A model generated the notes under the pieces. The model worked only from the letters and a program-made list of their open reading frames with translations, searched no databases and was not told where the DNA came from. From Actinomycetota bacterium (GTDB lineage Bacteria > Actinomycetota > Acidimicrobiia > Acidimicrobiales > Aldehydirespiratoraceae), in NCBI GenBank assembly GCA_029979265.1, contig JAPOHW010000008.1:62001-126000 (forward strand): a DNA stretch of 64,000 nt, read 5' to 3'. Shown piece by piece: positions 35,721 to 44,038 of the stretch (its first letter is position 1; each line of letters opens with the position of its first letter). Position numbers and translations under genes: made by a program.

Positions 35721-37457
35721 ATGGCATCGCACGATCTGGTCATACGAGGGGGCACGCTCATCGACGGCACCGGTGCGCCACGGCGGGTCGCCGACGTGGC
35801 GATCGACGCGGGTTTCGTCACGGCGGTTGGTGTGATCGAAGGGACCGGTAGGCGCGAGATCGACGCCACAGGCATGCTTGTTGCACCTGGGTTCGTCGAC
35901 ATCCACACGCACTACGACGGCCAAGCCACGTGGGAAGCAACGATGCAGCCATCCTCGTGGCACGGTGTCACCACCGTGGTTTTCGGCAACTGTGGGGTGG
36001 GGTTCGCGCCGGTCCATGACGCCGACCACGAGCGTCTCGTGCAGTTGATGGAGGGGGTCGAGGACATTCCTGGAACGGCGCTGCACGAGGGACTGACCTG
36101 GGAATGGAACACGCTCGGGGAATATCTCGATGCGCTCGATGGACCGAAGGACATGGACATTGCGGCACAGGTCCCCCATGCGGCGTTGCGGTTGCATGTG
36201 ATGGGGGAGCGCGGCGCAAAGGGAGAGGACGCAACACCAGACGACATCGCCGAGATGGGACGGCTCGCAGCCGAGGGGGTCGACGCCGGATTCCTCGGGT
36301 TCACCACCAGTCGCACCCAGAATCATAAGACGTCCCTCGGTGAGCCGACTCCCACGCTGACCGCAGCCCGCGACGAACTCGTCGGGATCGCCGAGGCGAT
36401 CGGGTCCACCGGTCGGGGTGTGTTGCAACTCGTGAGCGACTTCGCCGACATCGATGCCGAATTTGCCCTTGTACGGGCGATGACCGAATCGTCGGGACGT
36501 CCCGTGAGCTTCACGCTGGTCGAGTCACCGCGTGGGTACGACTACCACCGGCGCATTCTCGAACACATCGAGCACGCCCGCGAGGATGACCTCTGTGTCA
36601 CCGGCCAGACCGCCGTGCGCCCGATCGGTGTGTTGTTGGGCTTCGAGTGCACGCTCAATCCGTTCCTCGTCAATCCGGTGTACCGGGAGATTGCCGATCT
36701 TCCGCGATCCGAACGTAACGAGATGCTGCGCGACCGCGACGTTCGAGCCCGGTTGCTCGCCGCCGCTGGGGGCAAGGAGACGCAGGCCATCGGCGGTCGC
36801 CTGATCGAGAAGTACGAGATCATGTTCGCCTTGGGTGAGGATCCGAACTACGAGCCCGATCCGAACGACTCGATTCTGGCAATTGCGCAACGGACCGACC
36901 GAGCGGCGGCGGAGGTGGCGCTCGACGCAATGCTGGAAAACGACGGGACCGCCATGCTGTGGGTGCCGTTCTCGAACTTCGGCAAGGGCAATCTCGACGG
37001 CACCCGCGAACTGCTGACACATCCGTACACCGTCCCAGCGTTGTCCGACGGGGGCGCCCATGTCGGCACGATCTGCGATGGCTCCTTCCCCACGACCCTG
37101 TTGCAACACTGGGGGCGCGATCGCAACGGAGAGAAGATCGAACTCGAGTTCCTCATCAAGCGGCAGTGTGCCGACACGGCTTCGGTGGTGGGCCTCGAGG
37201 ATCGTGGAGTGATCGCGCCGGGATACCGGGCCGACCTCAACGTGATCGACTTCGATCGCCTTCGCGTCCGCCAGCCCGAACTGCTCTACGACCTGCCGGC
37301 TGGCGGTCGTCGCATCGTGCAGCGAGCCGATGGGTACCGCCACACCTTCGTCGCCGGTGTCGAGACCTATCGCGACGGTGAGGCGACCGGCGAATTGCCG
37401 GGCCGCCTCGTACGCGGCCCGCAACCCGCCCCGACGAACACTGGAGTGCCCGCATGA
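35721..37457 (+). CDS. N-acyl-D-amino-acid deacylase-type amidohydrolase
   Basis: 578 residues from ATG 35721 (GGAGAT just before). Amidohydrolase superfamily: LVIRGGTLIDGTGAPRRVAD, metal motif GFVDIHTHYDG (H62, H64), GVTTVVFGNCGVGFAPV, LSDGGAHVG (catalytic Asp) and the closing GVIAPGYRADLNVID. This arrangement is that of D-aminoacylases and related N-acyl-amino-acid hydrolases; actual substrate unknown. ATGA overlap with the dioxygenase gene implies one pathway. Confidence 0.85.
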   Translation: MASHDLVIRGGTLIDGTGAPRRVADVAIDAGFVTAVGVIEGTGRREIDATGMLVAPGFVDIHTHYDGQATWEATMQPSSWHGVTTVVFGNCGVGFAPVHDADHERLVQLMEGVEDIPGTALHEGLTWEWNTLGEYLDALDGPKDMDIAAQVPHAALRLHVMGERGAKGEDATPDDIAEMGRLAAEGVDAGFLGFTTSRTQNHKTSLGEPTPTLTAARDELVGIAEAIGSTGRGVLQLVSDFADIDAEFALVRAMTESSGRPVSFTLVESPRGYDYHRRILEHIEHAREDDLCVTGQTAVRPIGVLLGFECTLNPFLVNPVYREIADLPRSERNEMLRDRDVRARLLAAAGGKETQAIGGRLIEKYEIMFALGEDPNYEPDPNDSILAIAQRTDRAAAEVALDAMLENDGTAMLWVPFSNFGKGNLDGTRELLTHPYTVPALSDGGAHVGTICDGSFPTTLLQHWGRDRNGEKIELEFLIKRQCADTASVVGLEDRGVIAPGYRADLNVIDFDRLRVRQPELLYDLPAGGRRIVQRADGYRHTFVAGVETYRDGEATGELPGRLVRGPQPAPTNTGVPA

Positions 37458-38488
37458 TCGCCACCATGACCCCCGACCGTGTGGAACCGCTCGAGCGTCA
37501 TGCCGAATGGCGTGCCGCCGATGTCGCCGATGCTTCGATGTGGACGCATCACCTGACCGACAGCGAGATTGCCGAACTCGAGTCGGCCTTGGCGTTCGCA
37601 CGCACCGCAACCGACGACGTGCTCGACGTGGGAAAGGAGCACTTTCCGCTTCCGACGTTTGCGTCGGTGCTCGTCGAGATGGCTGACGAGTTGATCAACG
37701 GACGGGGCTTCCATCGCATCTGTGGGCTCCCGGTCGATCGTCTCGGCTTCGACGATGCGTCGTGGATCTACTGGGGAATCGGCATGCACCTCGGTATCCC
37801 GTGGGCCCAGAACGCCCGTGGTCACCTGCTCGGTGACGTCAAAGATGCCGGCAAGTCCCCCGACGACCCGAACATCCGCGGGTACGAGATGGGTGGTTCG
37901 GCGCTCGGATTCCACTCCGACGGTTCTGATCTGGTCGGTCTGCTGTGTCTCGATCCCGGCATCGCCGGCGGGGAGAGCCTCATCTCCAATGCACTGCTCT
38001 GCCACAACCTGTTGGCCGAGTCGGATCCCGAACTGGCGGCTGTGCTCTACGAGGGACTGCCCTACGACTACCGGGGTGAGCAGCCCGACGGAGGGAAGCC
38101 GTACTACCACATTCCCGCGTTCACCCGGCATGGTGATCGTCTGTTCATCCGCTACATCCCGCAGTTCGTCCTGGCCTCCCAACGTCACGACACGACACCG
38201 CGCCTCACCGAGATGCAGTTGGCTGCGATGAAGGCGTACTCGGCGCTCGTGGACGATCCCGAGCACTGGGTCGAGATGCGGTTCCAGCCGGGTGACATGC
38301 AGTTCGTGAACAACTACCACGTCTTGCACGGCCGTCGGGAGTACGAGGATGATCCTGAGCACGGTCAGGTGCGTTGGCTCAAACGTCTGTGGCTCGCCAC
38401 CGACACCCTCGCCGCAGAGGAACGTCCTGAGCGGTTCCAACCAACTGGTGCGCTGTCGCACTGGTCGGCGAAGCGAACCAAGGCATAG
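37454..38488 (+). CDS. TauD/TfdA-type Fe(II)/2-oxoglutarate dioxygenase
   Basis: 344 residues. Facial triad LGFHSDGSD (H154, D156) and NYHVLHGR (H292, with Arg nearby for 2-oxoglutarate) is clear; RGYEMGGSALGFHSDGS matches TauD/clavaminate-synthase-like enzymes. Hydroxylates or oxidatively cleaves a small carboxylated substrate. Translationally coupled to the upstream amidohydrolase gene (ATGA), so it probably acts on the product or substrate of that enzyme. Confidence 0.85.
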   Translation: MIATMTPDRVEPLERHAEWRAADVADASMWTHHLTDSEIAELESALAFARTATDDVLDVGKEHFPLPTFASVLVEMADELINGRGFHRICGLPVDRLGFDDASWIYWGIGMHLGIPWAQNARGHLLGDVKDAGKSPDDPNIRGYEMGGSALGFHSDGSDLVGLLCLDPGIAGGESLISNALLCHNLLAESDPELAAVLYEGLPYDYRGEQPDGGKPYYHIPAFTRHGDRLFIRYIPQFVLASQRHDTTPRLTEMQLAAMKAYSALVDDPEHWVEMRFQPGDMQFVNNYHVLHGRREYEDDPEHGQVRWLKRLWLATDTLAAEERPERFQPTGALSHWSAKRTKA

Positions 38489-38638
38489 CAGCGGCTGCTG
38501 CAGACACGCATCGTTCGGAAGACACCGGTGGCGCAGGGTGGGAGCACGGCTCGGGTTGCTGTGCAACCAGGGGCACGAGTCCTGCATCGAGCCCGCAATT
38601 CGCTAGCCTCCTCCGAGGTCCGAGCCAGGGAGGCATGA
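38489..38638 (+). promoter_or_regulatory. HupE promoter region
   Basis: Immediately after the dioxygenase stop is AGCAGC-G-GCTGCT (38487-38499), a six-pair inverted repeat. TAGCCT (38604-38609) is a likely -10 box and GGGAGG (38628-38633) is the ribosome site of GTG 38639. Confidence 0.5.
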
Positions 38639-40018
38639 GTGTTGCGGTTTGTGCGGGTCCTCATCGGGGCGGCTGCTGCTGTCGCCATTGTGGTGTCGTC
38701 CGCCTCTCCAGCAGGTGCGCACCGCAACGACGAGTCGTATCTCTACATGGATGTTGGTGACTCCTCCCTGAGTGGCCGCGTCGAGATGCCCTACCCCGAC
38801 ATTCGCACGGTGTTCGGCCTGCGTCTGTCGGGTTCGGTCACCGACATCAGCGCCGAGGTCGAGGCCAACCTCGACCGTCTCCAGCGGTACGCAAAGGACA
38901 AGAGCGCGATCGGTGCCGACGGCGAGGTGTGGGAGCTGACCTTCGACGGGTTCGAACTCCTCGACGAGGAGGGGGTCGGGGTGAACGGCAACGGCTACGT
39001 GATCCTGCCGTTCACCGTCGCCATGCCGCTCGACGCAGTTCCACAGGTGGTCGAGACCGTTTTCGCGCCGTTCCTCGACGAGATTCCCGGCCGCAACAAC
39101 ATCGTGTTGGTGTCCAACGACTGGAAGCGAGGAATCGTCGAAGAGGAGGCCAACGAACTCCTGATCGTCACCGCAGAACGACCGGGTGGCGAAATCGACT
39201 TCGGTGAGACCAACCAGTGGCGCAACTTCCGGTACAGCATCGACCTCGGTATCGATCACATCAAGACCGGCCCAGACCACATCTTCTTCATCCTCGTGCT
39301 GCTGCTCACCTCGGTGCTGCTTCTCACGGGCTCGATCTGGAGCCCGTCACCGAGCTTCACCTACTCACTCGGGCGGCTTGTGCTGGTGGCAACGATGTTC
39401 ACGATTGCCCACTCGATCACGTTCACGCTCGCCGGGCTCGACCTCATCCCGCTGCCGCCTTCCCAGTTGGTCGAGACGTTGATCGCCCTGTCGATCGGTG
39501 CAGCAGCGCTCCACAACCTTCGCCCAGTGCTCGGGCATCGTGAATGGGCGCTCGCCTTCGGGTTCGGGCTCTTTCACGGCATGGGCTTCGCTGGGCTCGT
39601 TCAGGAACTCGACATCGGCCGAGGCACGCAACTGGTCTCCCTGCTCGGGCGAAACGTGGGTATCGAGATCGGACAGCTTGTCATCATCGCCATCGCGTTC
39701 CCCGGTCTCTTCATGCTCCGCCAGACCCGGCTGTACCGACCGATTCTGGTGATCAGTTCGCTGGGACTCGCTGCGTTGAGTGGCGTCTGGGTGGTGGAAC
39801 GAGTGTTCGAGGTCGATGCAGGCATCAACGACCTCATCCTCAAGGTCGTCTACTGGCCCCGCTCGTTCTGGGTGGCAATGGTCTTCACGGGCATCGCTGC
39901 CGCGGTTCGGCAGATCGCTGTCGAACGCGACGGACTGCTGCCGGTGGGGGTACCGGCAGGATCAGACGACGCCGAGGTGCCGAGCGACGATGTTGCGCAG
40001 CACGTCGGTGGTGCCTGA
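38639..40018 (+). CDS. HupE/UreJ-like membrane protein with exported N-terminal domain
   Basis: 459 residues from GTG 38639. Signal peptide (VLIGAAAAVAIVVSSASPAGA), about 170 residues outside, then a HupE/UreJ_2 membrane part: DLGIDHIKTGPDHIFFIL, TMFTIAHSITFTLAGLDL, EWALAFGFGLFHGMGFAG and further helices, six or seven in all. Histidines of DH-x6-DH, AHS and FHGMGF resemble the metal-binding residues of nickel/cobalt permeases. Metal specificity cannot be read. The last 57 bases overlap the convergent acyl-CoA dehydrogenase gene. Confidence 0.85.
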   Translation: MLRFVRVLIGAAAAVAIVVSSASPAGAHRNDESYLYMDVGDSSLSGRVEMPYPDIRTVFGLRLSGSVTDISAEVEANLDRLQRYAKDKSAIGADGEVWELTFDGFELLDEEGVGVNGNGYVILPFTVAMPLDAVPQVVETVFAPFLDEIPGRNNIVLVSNDWKRGIVEEEANELLIVTAERPGGEIDFGETNQWRNFRYSIDLGIDHIKTGPDHIFFILVLLLTSVLLLTGSIWSPSPSFTYSLGRLVLVATMFTIAHSITFTLAGLDLIPLPPSQLVETLIALSIGAAALHNLRPVLGHREWALAFGFGLFHGMGFAGLVQELDIGRGTQLVSLLGRNVGIEIGQLVIIAIAFPGLFMLRQTRLYRPILVISSLGLAALSGVWVVERVFEVDAGINDLILKVVYWPRSFWVAMVFTGIAAAVRQIAVERDGLLPVGVPAGSDDAEVPSDDVAQHVGGA

Positions 40019-41146
40019 GTACACCAACCCGCCGACGGCATCACGGAGCTGGCGCTCGATCTCGAACTCCGAGACGTACCCCTTGGCGCCGTGGAGCAGG
40101 GCGGCATCGACCGACGAGGCGATCCCGGCGTCAGCGGTTGCGATCTTGGCCAGAGAGGCAGCGAGCGACATTCCTCGGCCGGTGACGTCGGCCATCGCCG
40201 CCCGGTAGAGCAGCAACCGACAGTGCTCATGCCTCTCTTTCATCGCGACGAGGCGGTGAGAGACCGCCTGGTAGCGGGCGATGGGTTGACCACCCTGCTC
40301 GCGCTCGAGGGCGTACGCCGTGGCGTCGTGCAGTTGCCGTTCCATCGCGCCGATCTGCGGAGCGAACACGTAGGCCCGTTCGATGTCGAGGACCGCGCTG
40401 AAGATGCTTGCGCCGGCTCCCTCGCGACTCAGCAGGGCGTCAGCTGGAAGAACGACATCACGAAATTCGATGTCACCGAAGGGAGTGGTGCGCATGCCCA
40501 TCTTCTCGCGCAACGGACCCTGGACGACACCGGGGAGATCCATGGGAACGAGGAACGCCGAAACACCCCAACTGCCGGCCTCCGGGCGGGTCGACGCAAA
40601 GGCAATGCACAGATCCGCAACTGGTCCGAAGGTCAGATAGGCCTTGTGCCCGTTCAGCAGGTACGTCCCGTCAGCCTGCTTCATTGCTGTGGCTTGCAGC
40701 GAGAACGCGTCCGAACCCGAGCCAGGTTCGGTCATCGCCAGTGCGGCGAACATCGATCCGTCCAGAAGCCCTGGCAGCCAACGTTCGCGCTGTTCGTCGG
40801 TGGCGAAGCGCACGAGGGTCACCTGTGAGCTCACGATCTGGCTCGCAAGCGCAAAGGTGAGCCCATTGTCGGTGCAGCCGTAACCGAGGCCCTCGAGGGT
40901 GAGCAGCGTCGTGGCCCGATCGGCTCCGAGGCCACCATGTTCCTCGGGCACCATGAGACGGTGGATGCCGCGATCGGCACAGCGCCGCCAGTCGTCGATC
41001 GCGAACACGGACCGATGATCGGCATCGACGAGGTCGGTCTGACTCAGCTCGGCAGCTGCCCAGTCCGCTGCCTCCCGCTTCACCGGATGGTCGAGGTCGG
41101 TCATCGCACGGGCGAGGGCGAGAAGTTCGGCGTCAGTGTCGGTCAC
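39962..41146 (-). CDS. Acyl-CoA-dehydrogenase-like flavoprotein (aminoacyl-carrier dehydrogenase type)
   Basis: 394 residues from GTG 41146, which overlaps the PhyH-type gene by 14 bases and has AGAGGAGA just before. GLGYGCTDNGLTFALASQIV, then FAALAMTEPGSGSDAFSLQA, LNGHKAYLTFGPVADLCIAF and GMRTTPFGDIEFRDV follow the ACAD fold with its FAD and substrate loops. The GCxDNGL-F motif is shared with enzymes such as PltE/RedW that oxidise prolyl groups bound to a carrier protein. Next to a free A enzyme, a carrier and a PhyH hydroxylase, it probably desaturates a carrier-bound aminoacyl group rather than acyl-CoA in fat breakdown; that is inference. Confidence 0.8.
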   Translation of the reverse strand: MTDTDAELLALARAMTDLDHPVKREAADWAAAELSQTDLVDADHRSVFAIDDWRRCADRGIHRLMVPEEHGGLGADRATTLLTLEGLGYGCTDNGLTFALASQIVSSQVTLVRFATDEQRERWLPGLLDGSMFAALAMTEPGSGSDAFSLQATAMKQADGTYLLNGHKAYLTFGPVADLCIAFASTRPEAGSWGVSAFLVPMDLPGVVQGPLREKMGMRTTPFGDIEFRDVVLPADALLSREGAGASIFSAVLDIERAYVFAPQIGAMERQLHDATAYALEREQGGQPIARYQAVSHRLVAMKERHEHCRLLLYRAAMADVTGRGMSLAASLAKIATADAGIASSVDAALLHGAKGYVSEFEIERQLRDAVGGLVYSGTTDVLRNIVARHLGVV

Positions 41147-42122
41147 GATCCGTCTCCTCTCGCAGGACGATGCGTCCTCGGTCGTCGACATCCTTCCATT
41201 CGTCTTGGAAGTCGGCGTTGTTCCATCGGCCCAGGCCTGGATAGAACACGCGGCTTCCACCGTGTCCTTCGAAGTCAGCGCCGTTCCAGCGCGGATCGGC
41301 CGGCTCGTCGGCTCGTTGGTAGCGAGTGTCCGAGGAAAGCCTGCACCGGCCCACCGGTGAGCGGTTGTCGAACGCTCCATGCAGGGTGTGCATGCCGAAG
41401 AACAAGACGTCGCCTGCCTCGAAATCGGCGGTCAGCCATCGGTCCCCGTACTGCTCCTGCACCGATACGGGATCGTCGTCGAGCCACTGCAGCCCATCGC
41501 GGTCAGCGTCGGCCCGAAGGTACCCCGAGAGCAGTCGCTCGGAGCGATGACTGTTCTCGAGCACCATCAATGCGCCCTCCGTCGGTGTGACATCACCGAG
41601 TGGGATCCAGGCGGAGAAGATGCGGTCGGTCCCTCGATTCATGTACGGACCGTCACAGTGAAAGCCACAGCCCTCTCCGGGCCGGACGAATCGGGGCCAT
41701 CGCATGGCGAAGATCTGGACGACACCGTCGAGCAGATCTCCAGCAACTCCGAGGACCTCCGGTCCGTCGGTGACCCGCCGATACCAGTACCCCGAGCGGA
41801 TGCTTTCCGAAAACGCGCGGAGGTTGACCGCCGACACAGCCTCCCCATCCCCCGCAATGCCGTCGTCGATCGGATGGCGATCGTCGATCTCGCCGAGCAC
41901 GGCGTACTTGCCGAGTACCTCGAGGCGGGCCTCGCTCACGATCGTCGGGTCGATCAGCTTGCGAAAGAACAGGTAGCCGCGTTCCTGCATTGTTGCCCGA
42001 AGCGCTCGAGGATCACCGAGCAGGTCGTTGGCCGACTCGAGGTCACCCAACCGACCGGCTGATCGATCGACGTCGAAGCCGTTCGCGGTCAGCGACACAT
42101 CGGGGTCGGATCGGATAGACAT
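41133..42122 (-). CDS. PhyH-type Fe(II)/2-oxoglutarate dioxygenase
   Basis: 329 residues from ATG 42122. Iron ligands in GCGFHCDGPYM (H155, D157) and MHTLHGAFDNRS (H248), with Arg in VGRCRLSSDTRYQ for 2-oxoglutarate; DRIFSAWIPLGDVTPTEGAL is typical of phytanoyl-CoA dioxygenase relatives used to hydroxylate amino acids and peptides in natural-product clusters. Leaderless start: TACGCT (42135-42130), seven bases before ATG. Downstream overlaps the ACAD gene, so both are one operon. Confidence 0.85.
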   Translation of the reverse strand: MSIRSDPDVSLTANGFDVDRSAGRLGDLESANDLLGDPRALRATMQERGYLFFRKLIDPTIVSEARLEVLGKYAVLGEIDDRHPIDDGIAGDGEAVSAVNLRAFSESIRSGYWYRRVTDGPEVLGVAGDLLDGVVQIFAMRWPRFVRPGEGCGFHCDGPYMNRGTDRIFSAWIPLGDVTPTEGALMVLENSHRSERLLSGYLRADADRDGLQWLDDDPVSVQEQYGDRWLTADFEAGDVLFFGMHTLHGAFDNRSPVGRCRLSSDTRYQRADEPADPRWNGADFEGHGGSRVFYPGLGRWNNADFQDEWKDVDDRGRIVLREETDRDRH

Positions 42123-42129
42123 CGAGGAA

Positions 42130-42135
42130 AGCGTA
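42130..42135 (-). promoter_or_regulatory. -10 box of the PhyH-ACAD operon (leaderless)
   Basis: TACGCT on the minus strand, seven bases before ATG 42122; lies in the 42-base gap to the divergent adenylation gene. Confidence 0.5.
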
Positions 42136-42164
42136 GCGACCGACCAGAAAGGCCTCGGCACCCG

Positions 42165-43757
42165 GTGACCGAAATCGAGACGCTCGACGACCTGCTCGAC
42201 ACAGCAGTCACGATTGCCGGTGCGGACACCGAAGCGATCACCGACGGTCGGAGCCGTCTGAGCTGGGGCGAGTACCGCGATCTCGCTGGTCGAATCGCGA
42301 CTGCGCTGCTGCGATCGGGAGTGACGCCCGGTGACCGGGTGGGAGTCCATCTGCACAAGTCGGTGCACTCGTTCGCATCGGTTCATGGTGTACTGCGTGC
42401 CGGCGCCGTCATGGTGCCCCTCGATGCGCTGGCCCCTGTGGCGGCGATCAACGCGGTGCTGCGTGATGCCGGCGCGTCGGCGATCGTCACGGCTGCGTCG
42501 GGTGAGGCGCTTGCGGCGATCACGGCAGGAACATCGGTCACCGGCGTGGTCACGCCGCTGGCCGACAGTGTTGCGGTTCCCGGGTCGTCGACGATCGGAG
42601 CGGACCGTCTGGTCGGGCTCGAACCGGCACCACCGCCGGTTGTCGATCCCGACGATCTCGCCTACCTCATGTACACGTCCGGTTCCACCGGCACGCCGAA
42701 GGGCATGGCCCACACCCACCGCAGCGGCCTCACCTATGCACGGCTCGCAGCGGAGACCTACACCGTCGACTCGAGTGACCGGCTCGCCAACATCGCTCCG
42801 CTGCATTTCGATCAGTCCACCTTCGAGCTGTACGCAGCGCCGCTCGTCGGTGCGTCAGTCCTGGTGGTGCCCGACGGTGTCCTGCGATTCCCGGCGAGTT
42901 TGGCGAAGCTCATCGCCGACGAGCGCATCACCGTGTGGTACTCGGTGCCGTATGTCATCGACCAGATGGTTTCCCGTGGCGCAATCGAGGATCACGATCT
43001 CGGGAGCTTGCGTTGGATTCTGTACGGGGGTGAACCGTTCCCTCCGACGGCGCTCGCTCGGGCCATGCGAGCCATTCCGTCCGCCCGGGTTTCGAACATC
43101 TACGGCCCGGCTGAGGTCAATCAATGCACCGTGTACAACCTCGATACCCCACCGACAGACGATGCCCCGATTCCGATCGGGCGAGCGTGGAGTGGCGCTG
43201 CGCTTCGGTTGGTTGACGAGACGGGCAAGCCGGTGGCCCCGGGTGCACCCGGAGAATTGCTGGTCAGTTCTGACACCATGATGCGCGGGTACTGGAACCG
43301 CCCAGACCTCGATGCGCGGGCCATTGCGCAAGAGGATGGCCGACGTTGGTACCGCACCGGAGATCTGATTGCGGAGCGTTCCGATGGGAACCTCGTCTTT
43401 GTGGGTCGTGTCGACAATCAGGTCAAGGTGCGTGGACACCGCGTCGAGGTCGAGGCGGTCGAGGCAGCCCTCCTCGACATCGACGGGATCGATGCTGCCG
43501 CAGTGCTGGTCGATCGCCCTGCGAGCGGCGACGACCATCTCGTCGCTGTCGTGTCGCCGGAGGCTGCGACGGTGGACGGCCGTGATGCCGATCTGATCCG
43601 ACAGCTCGCCGCAACGCTCCCGCGCTATGCCGTGCCGTCCCGCGTCGTCGGTCTCGACGACCTGCCGCGAACAGGAACCGGCAAGGTCGACAGGCGGGCG
43701 GTCGGTCGTGCGGTCGGCGTGGGAGATGACCGAGGAGACCACAGGGCCGACCGGTAG
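42165..43757 (+). CDS. Standalone amino-acid adenylation enzyme
   Basis: 530 residues from GTG 42165. Core motifs: A3 YTSGSTGTPKG (T171), A5 NIYGPAEVNQCTVYN, A7 WYRTGDLIAERSDGNLVFVG, A8 VKVRGHRVEVEAVEAALLDI, A10 LPRTGTGKVDRRAV (catalytic K507). No carrier or condensation domain is attached. Residues at the GrsA specificity positions read about D-Q-F-Y-L-G-I-Q-C; I do not know the matching amino acid. It most likely loads the carrier protein encoded next (11-base gap), giving a discrete starter like PltF/PltL. Confidence 0.88.
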   Translation: MTEIETLDDLLDTAVTIAGADTEAITDGRSRLSWGEYRDLAGRIATALLRSGVTPGDRVGVHLHKSVHSFASVHGVLRAGAVMVPLDALAPVAAINAVLRDAGASAIVTAASGEALAAITAGTSVTGVVTPLADSVAVPGSSTIGADRLVGLEPAPPPVVDPDDLAYLMYTSGSTGTPKGMAHTHRSGLTYARLAAETYTVDSSDRLANIAPLHFDQSTFELYAAPLVGASVLVVPDGVLRFPASLAKLIADERITVWYSVPYVIDQMVSRGAIEDHDLGSLRWILYGGEPFPPTALARAMRAIPSARVSNIYGPAEVNQCTVYNLDTPPTDDAPIPIGRAWSGAALRLVDETGKPVAPGAPGELLVSSDTMMRGYWNRPDLDARAIAQEDGRRWYRTGDLIAERSDGNLVFVGRVDNQVKVRGHRVEVEAVEAALLDIDGIDAAAVLVDRPASGDDHLVAVVSPEAATVDGRDADLIRQLAATLPRYAVPSRVVGLDDLPRTGTGKVDRRAVGRAVGVGDDRGDHRADR

Positions 43758-43760
43758 TCT
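43755..43760 (+). promoter_or_regulatory. -10 box before the carrier-protein gene
   Basis: TAGTCT, seven bases before ATG 43768, overlapping the stop of the adenylation gene. Confidence 0.45.
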
Positions 43761-43767
43761 GCGCCCG

Positions 43768-44037
43768 ATGTCGAGCGTTGATCACCGAGCGTTCTCCGAG
43801 GAGTTGGTTGCCTTCATCCGCGCGGAGGTGGCCATTGGTGACCATCCGCTCGAGGCCGACACCGATCTCGTTCTGACCGGGCTCGTCGACTCACTCGGCA
43901 TCGTGCTCGTCGTCGAATGGATCGAATCGCGGCTCGACATCACGATCGACCCCGGCGACATTGTCATCGAGCACTTCGACATGGTCGCGTCGATGGTCAC
44001 TTATTTGCGGGGTCGTAGCGACACGTCGCTCGACTGA
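43768..44037 (+). CDS. Discrete acyl/peptidyl carrier protein
   Basis: 89 residues. Phosphopantetheine attachment Ser42 in TGLVDSLGIVLVVEWIE, the DSL motif of type II carriers; the rest is a short four-helix bundle with acidic surface. Partner of the standalone adenylation enzyme. It ends one base before the stop codon of the convergent synthetase gene, so the two transcripts meet. Confidence 0.9.
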   Translation: MSSVDHRAFSEELVAFIRAEVAIGDHPLEADTDLVLTGLVDSLGIVLVVEWIESRLDITIDPGDIVIEHFDMVASMVTYLRGRSDTSLD

Positions 44038-44038
44038 T

